The position numbers and the translations under genes are program-made. Below the pieces are notes generated by a model, which saw only the letters and a list, made by a program, of their open reading frames with translations, was not told the origin of the DNA and searched no databases. Of a DNA stretch of 64,000 nt, positions 49,956-60,329 are shown piece by piece (the stretch's first letter is position 1; every line of letters starts with the position of its first letter). Origin of the DNA: Petaurus breviceps papuanus (taxonomy: Eukaryota; Chordata; Mammalia; Diprotodontia; Petauridae); NCBI GenBank assembly GCA_028583685.1, contig JAMXIF010001178.1, forward strand, positions 1,281,697-1,345,696, in the 5' to 3' direction.

Positions 49956-51430
49956 AGAGCTGTGAAAGGTGTTCTAAAATTTGCAAGGGATATAGTTCTA
50001 TATTGTGCTGATGATCTCTGGCACCACAGGCTTCCTCTAATACATAAGTGACAGTACCTTCCTGTTTTCAAAGGTACTATGGCTCTGTGGCATATTGTTA
50101 TGACAAGTAAGTGGTTCAATAAATGTAATCCAGATCTAGGGATGCTAAAACTTGATCTGTTCTCCAAAGCACTGCAGGTTTTAGAGCGATCAGACAACAT
50201 CACTGGTATCCATTCTTGGCAGAAATCTAATGTATTCAGCCAGTTCCCAGGAGGGCATTACTCTCTTTGCAAAATAATTGTGAGATGTTAGAGTTCAGAG
50301 TGTGGATATAATATACCTGTCTCATTTCATTCCTATAAATACAAAGAGGTTCATAATACATTCTCTTAGCTCAGGAGTTTGCCCGAATTCCAAGGAGAAT
50401 TGTCAGGAACCTGCAGTCCCACTTATGCTCTTAATGATGCTTCTAGCAGTCCAAATGACACAGACACCAATCAGCATCCAAAATCTCCAGGATCACCATG
50501 TCTACCCTCTGATCTAGCTATGAGTTAATGAGGGAATCTGGGGCTTGGGTAATTGTTTCAATTTCTCAATAATATTTCCTAATTGTAATTGTACTTGGGT
50601 TCTTTATTCAATCTGATCCCCAGTGATCTCATTGGGAAAAAGAAAAATCTTTTAAAAAACATTTTGAGAGATTTAGCACCATTTTTTTTCATGAACTGAC
50701 TTTTCATTGTCTGGCTAGAATACTGACTTTTTTTTTCTTGGATTAACATGGGAAAGAAAGGTTAACTGACTTTTCTGACCCTCAGAGGTTGCCACACTGA
50801 TCTAAAGACCACAGAAAGCTAGAACTCTTTACAGACTTTTTGTCTAGAAATGAGAATGTGTATCTATTTTTCAGCATCATTACTACCAATAGGGAAGCTC
50901 TTAGCAGGGATTTTCACCCCCATCCCTTTTTTCTTTTGCTAAAAGTAGGACCAAAGAAGGTGTTAAAGATATATTTAAATGAACCTTAATTTCTTTCTGG
51001 AAAAGGTAAAACCAGTGCTGCCAGTTTCTTGCCACTGTTGTAGATAATTTTGAATTCTAGTAGATTTAACCAACCCCTTCCTACCTAGCCCATCCTTCTG
51101 TAGCATTCATGTTTCTTGGCTGAACTGCTCTGAGAACCTCCACTAGATGGTGCTGTCTGACTCTTGTCACTGGCATTCTAGGTTAGCTATCTTTAGCCCT
51201 AAAGTGCTAAGCTCCTTTCTCCTATCTATGGCTTGGGAAGAAGAGAAAAGGGTCACCAAAGGTCTCAATGAATAATTTAAGAGGTGGTGATGTGGGAGTT
51301 GCTCCTGCTTTCTCTTTTTCCAAACACCTTGGCCAGAGTGAAAACCCCCTTCTTGTAGGTGTTTGCATTGAGAAACTAAACCCTATTGGGAATCCATTTC
51401 AACCTGGGAACTGAAGGGAAGATTCTCAGG
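49956..51430. other. Mostly unassigned stretch
   Basis: The partner of the duplication at 48633 lies at 50280-50345. No gene, RNA or named repeat in the rest. Confidence 0.4.
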
Positions 51431-51625
51431 ATCAGAAACTTTAGAGTTAAAGGAGACCTTGGTTATCATCTATTCTAACCTCCTCATTTTACAGATGGGG
51501 AAACTGAAACCCAGAGAGGGGAAAGATACTTGCTTCAATCACTTAGGCATTAAATAGAAAAGTTGGGTTTTGAACCTAAAACTTCTGGTCCCTAACTAAA
51601 TGCTATTTACATCACACCATGCTCT
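51431..51625 (-). repeat. MIR-related SINE, antisense
   Basis: TTTAGAGTTAAAGGAGACCTTGGTTATCATC, CTCATTTTACAGATGGGGAAACTGAAACCCAGAGAGGGGAAAG and TTTTGAACCTAAAACTTCTGG make a reversed copy. Confidence 0.85.
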
Positions 51626-51639
51626 TGCATTTAAACAGT

Positions 51640-51855
51640 TTGGGAAAGTATAACACTGTGGGAAAACTACAGCCTTTGGAGTCAGAGTAATCCCAGCTTT
51701 GCTATTTACTTACCCGTGTGACTGATTTACTGAGTGACCTTGGGCAGGTCACATAACCTCTCTGTGTCTCACTTTATTCATCTACAAAATAAGGATGCTG
51801 GCGTAGATGACCACTTGGGTCCCTTTCATCTCTAAATCTATGATCCTTTGATCCT
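51640..51855 (+). repeat. MIR, sense
   Basis: CTACAGCCTTTGGAGTCAGAG, TGAGTGACCTTGGGCAGGTCACATAACCTCTCTGTGTCTCACTTTATTCATC, then GGCGTAGATGACC. Confidence 0.88.
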
Positions 51856-52499
51856 TCTTTTCTTTAACAAGATTGATTGACAAGATACATCTTGGAATAT
51901 AACAGCTGCCAGATTGTCAGAGAGCCGCAGACTCAAGGAGGCTACTAGGTTTTGCCTTGATTCACCAGAGATGTTGTCAGTGGAACTGAAATGTCGGCCT
52001 CGAAAGATAACTAGCAGTCAGGGAGACTTCTCCATTACCCGCCTCTCTAGCTCCTAGCTTATTGCAAGACCCTTCACTCAAACACCCAGGAACACATCTG
52101 AATTCTTGCAAGATTTAGGGATGGTTGTAGAAGTGATCAGGCTATAGGAGGAGGAATATATAATGGAGAAGGTAGGAAGGAAGATGAGGAGAAGAAAGTT
52201 AGCAATAAAAAGAAAGGTCTGTATTTGCATTTTGTTTTTCCTCATGGCAGGAATCCCAAGAGATGTGTTGGAATGGCTGCCAAGAAGAACATGCCATAAT
52301 CCCACAGTATTGTCCATGGTTCCTCATTCTTTCCTGTCTGCTTCAAATGAAAATGAGGCATCTCACCACCTAGTTGAGATTTCTTCCTGATATTCCCTGT
52401 CAAAGGGAGTTACTAGGCTATGTCTTCTACCTCTCTTTTATTATAAAATATTAAGGGGGAATAAAGGGAGAGGGACCTTAGAGATCAGTTAATCCCTCT
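51856..52499. other. Unassigned stretch
   Basis: Frames of 75-79 codons on both strands at 52078-52390 carry no recognisable domain. Confidence 0.4.
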
Positions 52500-52704
52500 A
52501 CCTGGCTTCATTTTTTTTTTTTTTTGCTTTTTTGGAGGGGGAAGGTAGGGCAGTTGGGGTAAAGTGACTTGCCCAAGGTCACACAGCTAGTTTTTTTTTG
52601 TGTTAAGTGTCTGAGGCTGGATTTGAACTCAGATCCTCCTGACTCCAGGGCTGGTGCTCTATTCACTGCACCACCTAGCCTCCCCATCACCTGGCTTCAT
52701 TTTT
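52500..52704 (-). repeat. Marsupial tRNA-derived SINE (WSINE/Mar1-like), antisense, with target duplication
   Basis: ACCTGGCTTCATTTTT occurs at 52500-52515 and again at 52689-52704. Between lie a T-run, GCTTTTTTGGAGGGGGAAGGTAGGGCAGTTGGGG, AAGTGACTTGCCCAAGGTCACACAGCTAG and CACTGCACCACCTAGCCTCCCC. The 16-base exact duplication and intact ends mark a comparatively recent copy. It landed inside an older MIR-type SINE. Confidence 0.94.
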
Positions 52705-52800
52705 ACAGAAGAAGAAACTGAGGAGCAGGAAGGAAAAAGACTCATCCAAGTTCATACAACTAGTGAGCAGAACAACTAGGACTAAAAACTGGTTCTCCTA
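52705..52800 (-). repeat. MIR-related SINE, antisense (split by the SINE)
   Basis: TTTTTACAGAAGAAGAAACTGAGGAGCAGGAAGG, then CAAGTTCATACAACTAGTGAGC, continues the MIR-like GGGACCTTAGAGATCAGTTAATCCC left of the SINE (52470-52499). Confidence 0.8.
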
Positions 52801-53429
52801 ACTCTTACTAAGATTTATGAAATACCTGTTGCATATTCATCATTGTTCCACACTACTGGAGAGGGACAGGGAAGAAGTCTCAGTTTCTGCCCCTGGGAAG
52901 CTGATCAAAATACCAATCGACCCTTCCTCCACAGTGCCAACAGCAGGCTGGAGACTGAACTGGTGTGGAAAAGAAAAAGCACAGATTGGTTGTCAGGTTT
53001 CACCCACCCTCAGGCCAACAAAGGCTCAACAGAGTCTTCTGCAACTCAGGCAACATCTCCTGCCTGCCCTCCCCAGCTTTTGCTGGCAGACACAGAACAC
53101 AACATGATTTCCAGGATCATTGGTGAAAACCTCATGGAACAAAACCATTAGTACTATTGGAGGCTTACTCTGGAGCTAACTAGGCTGAGAAAATGTCACC
53201 AGTTTACTGAATCCTTTATCAGATGCAAATTCATCACCTTGGCACTGTCCATGGTAGGTTTTGCTCCCTTGGTAGCTTCAGCAGCACAAACACAAGGGGG
53301 CTCTTATATCGAAAGGTAAGGCTTAAAAAACAGAAGGGATTTAAGCAAGACAATAGGAAGAAATGATGATATCTGTGATTTACTAATAGGACTCATAACC
53401 ACTCAGGATCTAATTTGATTTGACTGATT
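52801..53429. other. Unassigned stretch
   Basis: The 96- and 102-codon frames at 52817 and 52843 overlap in different frames and show no domain. At 53268-53290 GTAGCTTCAGCAGCACAAACAC faintly recalls the U6 snRNA 5' end. Confidence 0.4.
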
Positions 53430-53815
53430 AACTAGAGGAGGTCTAGAGGAGGATGAGCAGAAAATTGAGAAGACTGGAGACCATGCCACATGAAGATTAG
53501 TTGAAGAAACTAGGGGTGTTTATAGTGAGAAATTAAGATTTAAGGACAAGCAAGAGCTCAACCTTCAAGTGCCTGAAGGATTTTCTTGGGGAATGGGGAA
53601 AGGGTTGTTTCTTCTTGACCCTAGGTGAAACAGTAGAACTTGTGGGGAGGCGGATTTTGGTTTTATGTAAGAAAAAGCTTCCCAAGTAATTAGAGCTGTC
53701 CCAAAGTTCAGGAAATCATGTATTTCCTTTCATTGTAAACTGCTAGTAAATTCCTATCAGATATGGGTTAGATTGGATGACATTTGAGGTTCCTTTCAAC
53801 TGTGAGATTCTGTGG
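53430..53815 (+). repeat. L3/CR1-type LINE 3' end, sense
   Basis: TAGAGGAGGATGAGCAGAAAATTGAGAAGACTGGAGACCATGCCACATGAAG, TCAAGTGCCTGAAGGATTTTC, AATTAGAGCTGTCCCAAAG, then GGTTAGATTGGATGACATTTGAGGTTCCTTTCAACTGTGAGATTCTG is the canonical L3 3' end. Confidence 0.92.
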
Positions 53816-54065
53816 ACCTTGAGTCAGGAAGATCTGAATGCAAATCCTTCCTGAGATATTTACTAGCTCTGTGACACTGGGTTAGTCATTTGATCTCTGC
53901 CTGCCTCATTCCCTTCATCTGTGAAATAAGGATAATAATAGCACTTATCCCCTCCCCACCCCTCTTTGTTGTGAGGATCAAATGAGATGATATTTAAGTT
54001 CTTTGTAAACCTTAAAACACTCTATAAATGCTAGTTATTATCATTATTATCACTGTTGTTATTCT
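53816..54065 (+). repeat. CORE-SINE (MIR/THER1-like), sense
   Basis: CCTTGAGTCAGGAAGATCTGAATGCAAATCC, TCATTTGATCTCTGCCTGCCTCATTCCC, TTGTTGTGAGGATCAAATGAGATGATATTTAAG and CTATAAATGCTAGTTATTATC. Confidence 0.92.
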
Positions 54066-54719
54066 TTGCCTTATTTTACTAAAAGTTCTAAGAAGCTTGG
54101 TTATGTGGCTATCCAGACCATGGCAGATTAGAAAGAAACAAGAGGCACTTTTAGAAGCAGGCACACAGAATACAGCAGCAACAACAATGACAAAAAAAAA
54201 ATGCGTTGATAATTCCTTATCAATACTGGATAAATGGGGTATTCATGTATAAGTATTCAAAAGTGTGTAGAGTCTCAGCTAAAGGAAGATTTCTAAATGA
54301 GAGTGAGTCTTTGATGCACTCTTCCCATGCCCAATACCTTTTCTGCTTTTACACTGGTTCTGGCTTCCCCTCTCAGAGAGGAACAAACCCTTCCTTCCTT
54401 TCTGCCAAAGTTATTCCCCTACACTCCTATTACTCTGATTATTTTTTTGAAAGAAGGAAAGGAAGACAGGAAAGGACCAAACACGGAGGACCAAGACCCA
54501 GAGCAGAGGGGCCAGCCACTTTTTCTTGTTATTTTCATCAACAAAGTGAGTATTCAAACAGGACATTACACAGCCCAATGCTTCAGGGTTTAGTGTAATC
54601 ATTACCCATACTTCCCTGACTCACTGTGGTCTCCAGGGGCCCAGCCAGGCTTCAGAACTGCCAGCAACTATGAATATTTAAGAAGAGGTGGGATGGCTGA
54701 GTCAGAGTGGGAGGGGGAA
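54066..54719. other. Unassigned stretch
   Basis: The 130- and 88-codon frames at 54206 and 54327 lie in different frames of the same DNA and have no domain. No gene is called. Confidence 0.4.
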
Positions 54720-54900
54720 GCCTCTGTGTAGAACTGCAGATTCTTAGATAAGAAGGGACCTTAGGGACCATGGTATAGTGAAAAGAGCTTTGGATTAGCC
54801 TCAGAAGGCCTGTGTCAGATTCTGGGATCTACTTATTACCTACATGACCTTCCCCAAATCACTCCCTCTTTCTGGATCTCATTTTTTTGTCATCTATAAT
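54720..54900 (+). repeat. MIR fragments
   Basis: GAAGGGACCTTAGGGACC, then GGTATAGTGAAAAGAGCTTTGGATTAGCCTCAGAAGGCCTGTGTCAGATTC and TTCTGGATCTCATTTTTTTGTCATCTATAA, is a sense MIR after a shred of another copy. Confidence 0.7.
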
Positions 54901-55364
54901 TCAATTCAGCAATTCAGCAAACATTTATTAAGCATCTATTGGTTACGAAGGGTTGTGGTAGGCAATGGGGTTACAGCCCCTCCACACCCCAAATAGTCCC
55001 TGTATTCAGTGGGCTTATTTTCTGCATTTTAAAGCTATCATGACTCTAGAAGAGGGGACCAATAGGCTTTCTTACAAAATATTTAGTATTCCTCCAGCTA
55101 TCCTTTCCTCTGACCCTGTTTTTGACCTTAGATTCCAATGGTTCCAAACAGTCCAGTGGATGGTAGTCAGGAATTGAGCCTGAAGTCAGGAATGGCACAT
55201 ACATGACTGATGTCACCTCCCCTCCAGGAGGAAGAAAATGTATTTGGTCCACTTCTCCAGAGTCCACTGACACAGTTAAATAAACAAGCAAACTGCACTA
55301 TTTGTAGGACTAGGTGGCCCCCAAGGTCTTTTCCAGGTTTTTGTCTATGGTTCTATGTCATCAT

Positions 55365-55612
55365 GGGTTCTTAATCTTTTTTGTGTGTCTTGTACTCCTT
55401 TGCCAGTCTGGGGAAGCCTACAGATCCCCTTCTCAGGATAATATAAATAAATAATGTAAATAACATAAATAAAATAAAATAAAAAATAAAAAACCACATA
55501 GCATTACAAAGAAAACTAGTTTCATTGCAATGAAGATGTAATTTTCCCCCCATCCAATTTATGGACCTCTTAAAATCTATCCACAGACTCTTAAACTTAG
55601 ACCCAGTGTTAA
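55365..55612. mobile_element. hAT-type MITE, copy 1
   Basis: GGGTTCTTAATCTTTTTTGTG...TACTCCTTTGCCAGTCTGGGGAAGCC, ATTACAAAGAAAACTAGTTTCATTGCAATGAAG and ACTCTTAAACTTAGACCC belong to the mammal-wide family seen again at 57175 and 62970. I cannot recall its name with certainty. It is non-coding. Confidence 0.7.
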
Positions 55613-55672
55613 GCATAGCCTAGTACATAGTAAGTGCTTAATAAATGCTTGTTTAGTGTTGAATGACCTAAG
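55613..55672 (+). repeat. L2 LINE 3' tip
   Basis: TAGCCTAGTACATAGTAAGTGCTTAATAAATGCTTG. Confidence 0.8.
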
Positions 55673-55845
55673 AACCTTTGATCTAGTTGAATCCTTTTAT
55701 TTTACACTTGAGGAAACAGAGGGCCAGTGTGGGGAAGTAGCTTGTCAAAGGTTGAATATGTCATTAGAATCAGAGCTGGAATTAGAACTCAGGTCTCCCA
55801 GTTGGAAGTTCTTTTGATTTTGCTGTGCTCTATTGCCCCATGGTG
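55673..55845 (-). repeat. MIR, antisense
   Basis: TTTATTTTACACTTGAGGAAACAGAGGGCCAG, GAATCAGAGCTGGAATTAGAACTCAGGTCTCCC and GATTTTGCTGTGCTC are the reversed element. Confidence 0.85.
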
Positions 55846-56280
55846 AATCAGCTATTTGGAGGAGCTATTCAAAGATGCCACAGGACAAGGGGAAGAGAAA
55901 GGAGTAGTGACCTTGACTGTTGTAAAGGACTTGCTATGTACTTCCTTATTTTCCCCAATAAGGCCACTCTGGGAACATAAACTTAGCCTACAATATTTAT
56001 AAGCCTGCCCCAATGCACAGGTTGTTGTGCCTCTGACAGCAGGTGCACTTTAAAAGGAAATAAATAAATAAGTTAAGAGAAGAGGATTCATGAAATTCTC
56101 TAAGGAGCCGACTATATCCTCTAGCCAGTGGTTGGCTTCCTGGCACCCTGGGATCTTCAGAGAACACCTGGTGCTTGAGTTTACTCCAGAGGAAAGAATT
56201 TGTGGTTCATCACAGGGCTTGTTAAAAAATCTGAGTCAGAAGAGACTTCAGGGACCACCTGCTCAAGAAACTTTCACTTT
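55846..56280. other. Unassigned stretch
   Basis: Bases 55975-56060 (ATATTTATAAGCC...CAATGCACAGGTTGTTGTGCC) are unique-looking. The 109-codon frame from 56090 runs into a known L2 tail at 56290 and is not credible as a gene. Confidence 0.4.
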
Positions 56281-56284
56281 TGTC

Positions 56285-56350
56285 TTTCTAATGCCAGTCC
56301 TAGCACAATGCCTGGTACAAAGTAGGTGCTTAATAAATGCTTGCCTGATC
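56285..56350 (+). repeat. L2 LINE 3' tip
   Basis: AATGCCAGTCCTAGCACAATGCCTGGTACAAAGTAGGTGCTTAATAAATGCTTGC. Confidence 0.85.
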
Positions 56351-56374
56351 ATGTACCGATGTGATTATGAACCT

Positions 56375-56640
56375 ATGTGCAATGGGCAGAATTCTAGGCT
56401 TGAAGTAAATAAGACCTAGTAAGTAAGTAAAGGAAGTACTTGGAATAAGTAAGACTTGAACCTAGTAAGACCTGGATTCAATTCCCACCTTTGAAATTTA
56501 TTAGCAGTGTACTCTTGGAGACTCAGTTTCCTTCCTTGCAAATAATACTTACATTACCTACCTCAAAGGCTTATTGTGAAGATCAAATGAGTTAATGAAT
56601 ATAGAATCACTTTGCAAACTTTAGGCTTTGTAAAAAATAT
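56375..56640 (+). repeat. MIR, sense, with internal duplication
   Basis: GCAATGGGCAGAATTCTAGGCTTGAAG, GACCTGGATTCAATTCCCACC, CTCAGTTTCC and GCTTATTGTGAAGATCAAATGAG. At 56405-56470 GTAAGTAAG and AAGACCT(A/G)G are locally duplicated within the head. Confidence 0.8.
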
Positions 56641-56812
56641 TCTGAAATATCCTAGACAAGCGGGCATCCGGCCTCCTTATGAAGACCTCCAATATTGGGA
56701 AATGCACTGTCTACCAAGGAAGCCCATTTTAGTTTGGTAATCTTATTGTTAGGAAGTTTCTCTTTATATAGAGTTAGAATCAGTTTCTCTATAATTCCAC
56801 CCATTGGTCATA

Positions 56813-56999
56813 GATTTAGTGTTGGAGGGGACCTTGGAGTCCATCTAGTCTAATCTCTTCATTTTACAGATTAGGAAACTAAGGTCTAGAGAGATAAAGT
56901 GACTTGCCCAGGGTCTCACAATTAGTGGGTAACAGAAGCAGACTTTAAGAATGGGTCCTTTGACTCCAAAGTAAATTCTTGGTTCTCCTTGGAACCAGG
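56813..56999 (-). repeat. MIR-related SINE inside L3
   Basis: ATTTAGTGTTGGAGGGGACCTTGGAGTCCATCTAGTC, TTTTACAGATTAGGAAACTAAGGTCTAGAGAG and GTGACTTGCCCAGGGTCTCACAATTAGTGG. Confidence 0.9.
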
Positions 57000-57171
57000 A
57001 AGAACAAGTTGAATCCTTTCCCCCCCATGATAGCCTATCAAATAATTGAAGAGAGAGAGATCACATTCTGACAGTAAATATTTTCTTCTTTGCCTTAACT
57101 ATTTCTAGTTTTTTAGTCCCCATCTGGCATGTTTTCTACCAGTACTGCCTTGTCAAGTGCCACCTAAAAGT

Positions 57172-57360
57172 CCAGGGGATCTTAATCTTTTTTGTGTTGT
57201 GGACTCCTTTGGCAGTCCAGTGAAGTCTATGGACTCCTTCTAAGGATAATAATTTTAAATGCATAAAATTAAAATACATAGGATTATGAAGGAAACCAAT
57301 TATATTTAACTACAGTAATCAGAATATTTAAAAAACAAAGTTAAGAACCCCTGCTCTAGT
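57172..57360 (-). mobile_element. hAT-type MITE, copy 2, inside L3
   Basis: It starts CCAGGGGATCTTAATCTTTTTTGTG and ends AAAGTTAAGAACCCCTGC, inverted copies of each other. The interior GGACTCCTTTGGCAGTCCAGTGAAGTCTATGGACTCCTTC and ATACATAGGATTATGAAGGAAACCAATTATATTTAA matches 55365 and, reversed, 62970. Confidence 0.85.
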
Positions 57361-57590
57361 TATATCCCCAATTTGTCAATATTGTTCTGAAAAGGGACAC
57401 CCAGACCTCAACACTATACTCCAGATGGAGATAAACATGTCAGAGGCCAATGGGATTCTTCCTATCCGCCTTCATTCTTGGCACTAGTTTGCATTAGTGC
57501 ATTCTAAGATTGCATTAGCATTTTTGGCTTACTTGTCGCATCATTGATTCATATTGAGATTATGCTGCTTGTGGTTGTACATGTGTGGTT

Positions 57591-57735
57591 ATTTGAAAGT
57601 ATATTAATTTATGTTGGACTTGTATGGCTATATCTCATGTGTATATGTGCATTGTGTTGTGTGTGTATATGTGTTTCATATGCAAATGTATAATTACATG
57701 TGAGGTCATGCAGGTGTCTACAAAACAGCTATATA
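57591..57735. repeat. TG-rich low-complexity stretch
   Basis: GTGTATATGTGCATTGTGTTGTGTGTGTATATGTGTTTC-type sequence. A similar TG/CA-rich stretch lies at 58375-58560. Confidence 0.7.
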
Positions 57736-57749
57736 TGGGTATGTGAATA

Positions 57750-57860
57750 ATTAGTAGATTGTAATCTCCTTGAAGACTACATTATTTTTCATCTTTGTGT
57801 CCCTGGTGCCTACTACACGGCTTTGCCAGTAAGGAGCATTTGTTGAATTGAACATTTGTG
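57750..57860 (+). repeat. L2 LINE 3' end fragment
   Basis: GATTGTAATCTCCTTGAAGACTACATTATTTTTCATCTTTGTGTCCCTGGTGCC, then AAGGAGCATTTGTTGAATTGAA. Confidence 0.8.
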
Positions 57861-57929
57861 GCTGAATAAGTTCTTGTTAGTCCTTAATATACAATCTTCC
57901 ACCGCTCATGTCTATATCTTTGAATCGCC

Positions 57930-58285
57930 AGCCCCTGTGCCTGGAATGCCCTCCCTCCGCATTGTCCCACCTGGGAGCACTGGCCTCCTTTGAGACTCTG
58001 CTCCAATCTTACCTTCTGCAAAGGCCCTTCTGCTCCCCTTGCACCCTCCTCAGCCTGACTGCCTTTCTCTCCAAAGTTACCTGGCATCTGCTTTGTATGC
58101 ATTTTGTATACATGCTTATCTATGTAGATTTTGTCCCTTCTGTTAGAATGTAGACTCCCTGAGTGAGGGGAATGTTTCACTTCGTCTTAAACTCCTTTGT
58201 CATTGAATTTCTTCACTTGTCTTTGAATTCCTCCAGTCTAGCACAATGCCTGGCACACAGTATGTGATTAATAAGTGTTTGCTTA
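57930..58285 (+). repeat. L2 LINE, ORF2 C-terminus plus 3'UTR
   Basis: CCTGGAATGCCCTCCCTCCGCATTG ... TTTGAGACTCTGCTCCAATCTTACCTTCTGCAAAGGCCCTTC is the L2 ORF2 C-terminal stretch (protein CLECPPSA..., SFETLLQSYLLQRPF). GTTAGAATGTAGACTCCCTGAGTGAGGGG and CACAATGCCTGGCACACAGTATGTGATTAATAAGTG finish the 3'UTR. This is the longest L2 copy of the window. Confidence 0.92.
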
Positions 58286-58929
58286 CTTCTTTAACTGATG
58301 TGGTAACATGTAAGATTAGAGTATGCAAACACATGAGAAAAATGCAAATGTAACATGCATTGTTTGACTAGGTCTATGTGTACATGAATGATCGTGCTGG
58401 CACACATGCACATGCTGCATGTGAATCAAGTGTTATGACACATATGTGTATATGGCATGTCCGAGCTATGTGTGTGAAAATGCAGATGAGTGTGCAGATA
58501 TACTATATGAAAGTGTGAGAATTTGCATGCGTACCATGAGTTGCATTATGCTGGGAGTATAATTTGCATGTTTATGCATTTAGGGGGGGAAGCCAGGGAA
58601 GGAGCAGTAGTCCAATAAGGTGTCCAGTTCAACAACTTCTAAAATAGTGCTGCATTGAATTTGACATTGGCTTCTAGGCATGCTGTTCCTTCCCTCCAGC
58701 TAGAAAAGCTAGAAGTCTGGGTGTGTGTGAGGCCCAGACCACCACCTCAAAGCATTCATTCAGCATCCTTTTGCTAAAGGAGAAGGTGAAGGGCCACAGG
58801 AAACTAGCACCATCTCTTCCACTTTTGATTCTCCTGACCACCTCTGCTCCTTCTTTTCTGTGCTTGGTCCCCAAATCCTACCTCCTTAAGAGAAAGGATG
58901 GGATGACAGAAATTGATGGAGAACTGGCA
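58286..58929. other. Unassigned stretch, TG-rich in part
   Basis: Opposed 66- and 93-codon frames at 58674-59004 carry no domain. No gene called. Confidence 0.4.
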
Positions 58930-59150
58930 TCCGGAGGGGCTGCCTCTTGCTTTAATACTCTGGCCTCAGCTGCCTTTCCTCCTCCTCCCCCTCCCTCTTG
59001 CTAATTAAATTGCTCCTCTAGGCCATTTCAAATGCTCAGACTCAAATTGCTGTCACTGAAAGGATAATGCCAAATAGCCCAGGAAGTGAATAGGAAATTT
59101 CTCTTAATAATGGAAGAGACTAATTAACGTAACCAGTGAATGGCCAGGGG
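58930..59150. promoter_or_regulatory. Candidate conserved noncoding block
   Basis: Unique DNA with CTTGCTAATTAAATTGC, CTCAAATTGCTGTCACTGAAAGG, TCTTAATAATGG and ACTAATTAACGTAACC: two TAATTA palindromes and other homeodomain cores in 130 bases. No repeat match. Function inferred. Confidence 0.35.
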
Positions 59151-59219
59151 CTCTTTTCCTATTTTACAGTAAATTAGTGATGGAGTTGAGACTGGAACCC
59201 AGGCCTTCTGCCTCCTAGT

Positions 59220-59410
59220 ACAGACAGTTAGCAAGATGTAGCAGTATGAACTCTGGCTTGGGTATCCTAATTTTGTCATTAACAACTATGTGATCTTGGC
59301 CAAGTAACCTTCTTTCCTTGTTACTTAGTTTCTCCAGCTGTAAAAATGGGAGGTTTGGGCTACATGGTCTCTATGGTCTCTTCCAGTTCTGGAATTTGGA
59401 GGTGCCTTCC
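59220..59410 (+). repeat. MIR, sense
   Basis: AGATGTAGCAGTATGAACTCTGGCTTGGG, ACTATGTGATCTTGGCCAAGTAACC, TTAGTTTCTCCAGCTGTAAAAATGGGAGG. Confidence 0.8.
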
Positions 59411-60120
59411 AGCTCTGACATTCCATTTCTAAGACCCCTTCCAGTACCAACATTTTGTGATCTATTAACACACCCAATGATTATCTGGGGATTCTCCCAT
59501 ATCACACAATGAATCAGTAGCAGAGTTAAGATGAAATTCAGGTTTCTTACTCTTAGTCCAGTCCTTCATGACATGGCACTGTTTCCTCAGTGGCTCAAAA
59601 ACAGGTGATGATATGCCTAGCATAATGGAGCTGGGTTCCAAATGCCATCACAAAGCAGGGGATCTACTTACTCTGGACTTTGGAATGCCCTGGTGAGGTC
59701 ACAGGATCCTTCCTGATCTCTAAACAGAAAAATATTCAGTCTGGCTAGTCCTCCCTGCCTCATGGCCAGTCCTTCCCAAGGGTGCTTTATGTCTACCTCC
59801 TCCCATTTCCCTTTGTTTCAGCCTCACCAGGGAGTGACGGGAATGATTACTAAAGTGTCATACTATCCCAGACAGTCTGGCAACCTCTCCTTTCTGTCTC
59901 TCTTTTTCTGTGTGAATTGGATTGGGTAATTACGTTCTGATTCTGTCTGGGTCTCTCTTTTTCTCTCATACACATCCACCTGCCATTAGATAATAACTAC
60001 CTCAGCTTCCTACAGCAACAGTTGAACTCTTCTCCATCCCAAATTAGTTTTTTTAGTCTCGCTCTCTCCCCAATTGTTTCCTCCCCAAACAGACCTCCCA
60101 CTAATGACTTTGCAGCTGAC
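59411..60120. other. Unassigned stretch
   Basis: A reversed MIR shred (CACACAATGAATCAGTAGCAGAGTTAAGATGAAATTCAGG) is at about 59502. Otherwise nothing callable; the 129-codon reverse frame at 60010-60399 runs into a SINE and is not credible. Confidence 0.4.
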
Positions 60121-60310
60121 ACATTCTTCCCACCGTAAAGAGCTGCTGTGTTTTCCCACAGAGCTGGCATCTCCTGGGAATTTTAGCTTGCTCTGAAAAG
60201 CCTGGCCTCTGGAGCTGTATTTTGCTGTAATGTCACATTTGTGGCTAATGACTGCCCACTGTTTAGGAGTGCGAGCAATCTGTCTTACTCTAATAAGCCT
60301 AAAGACACCG
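60121..60310. promoter_or_regulatory. Candidate conserved noncoding block
   Basis: Unique sequence including GGGAATTTTAGCTTGCTCTG, TTTTGCTGTAATGTCACATTTGTGGCTAATGACTGCCC and TTACTCTAATAAGCC. No repeat match. Function inferred from texture only. Confidence 0.3.
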
Positions 60311-60329
60311 GGGCTAGGGGGTGGGAAGG

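Larger units (their letters stand above)
56641..57590 (-). repeat. L3/CR1-type LINE, antisense, split by a MIR and a hAT MITE
   Basis: Three pieces in order: 56641-56812 (GAAGACCTCCAATATTGGGAAATGC, TTGTTAGGAAGTTTC, TTCCACCCATTGGTC), 57000-57170 (TTTCCCCCCCATGATAGCC) and 57360-57590 (CCCAGACCTCAACACTATACTCCAGATGG, TAAGATTGCATTAGCATTTTTGGC). All match the reversed L3 3' half. Confidence 0.85.

Noticed and set aside
53268-53290. U6 snRNA-like start (GTAGCTTCAGCAGCACAAACAC)
   Set aside because: Only about 20 bases resemble U6, and the following sequence diverges completely; a chance match or a tiny retroposed scrap.
54206-54598. 130-codon frame, apparently protein-like
   Set aside because: No domain, no splice context, and an 88-codon frame in another phase of the same DNA looks equally good.
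56090-56419. 109-codon frame
   Set aside because: Its last third runs through a recognisable L2 3' end and the head of a MIR.
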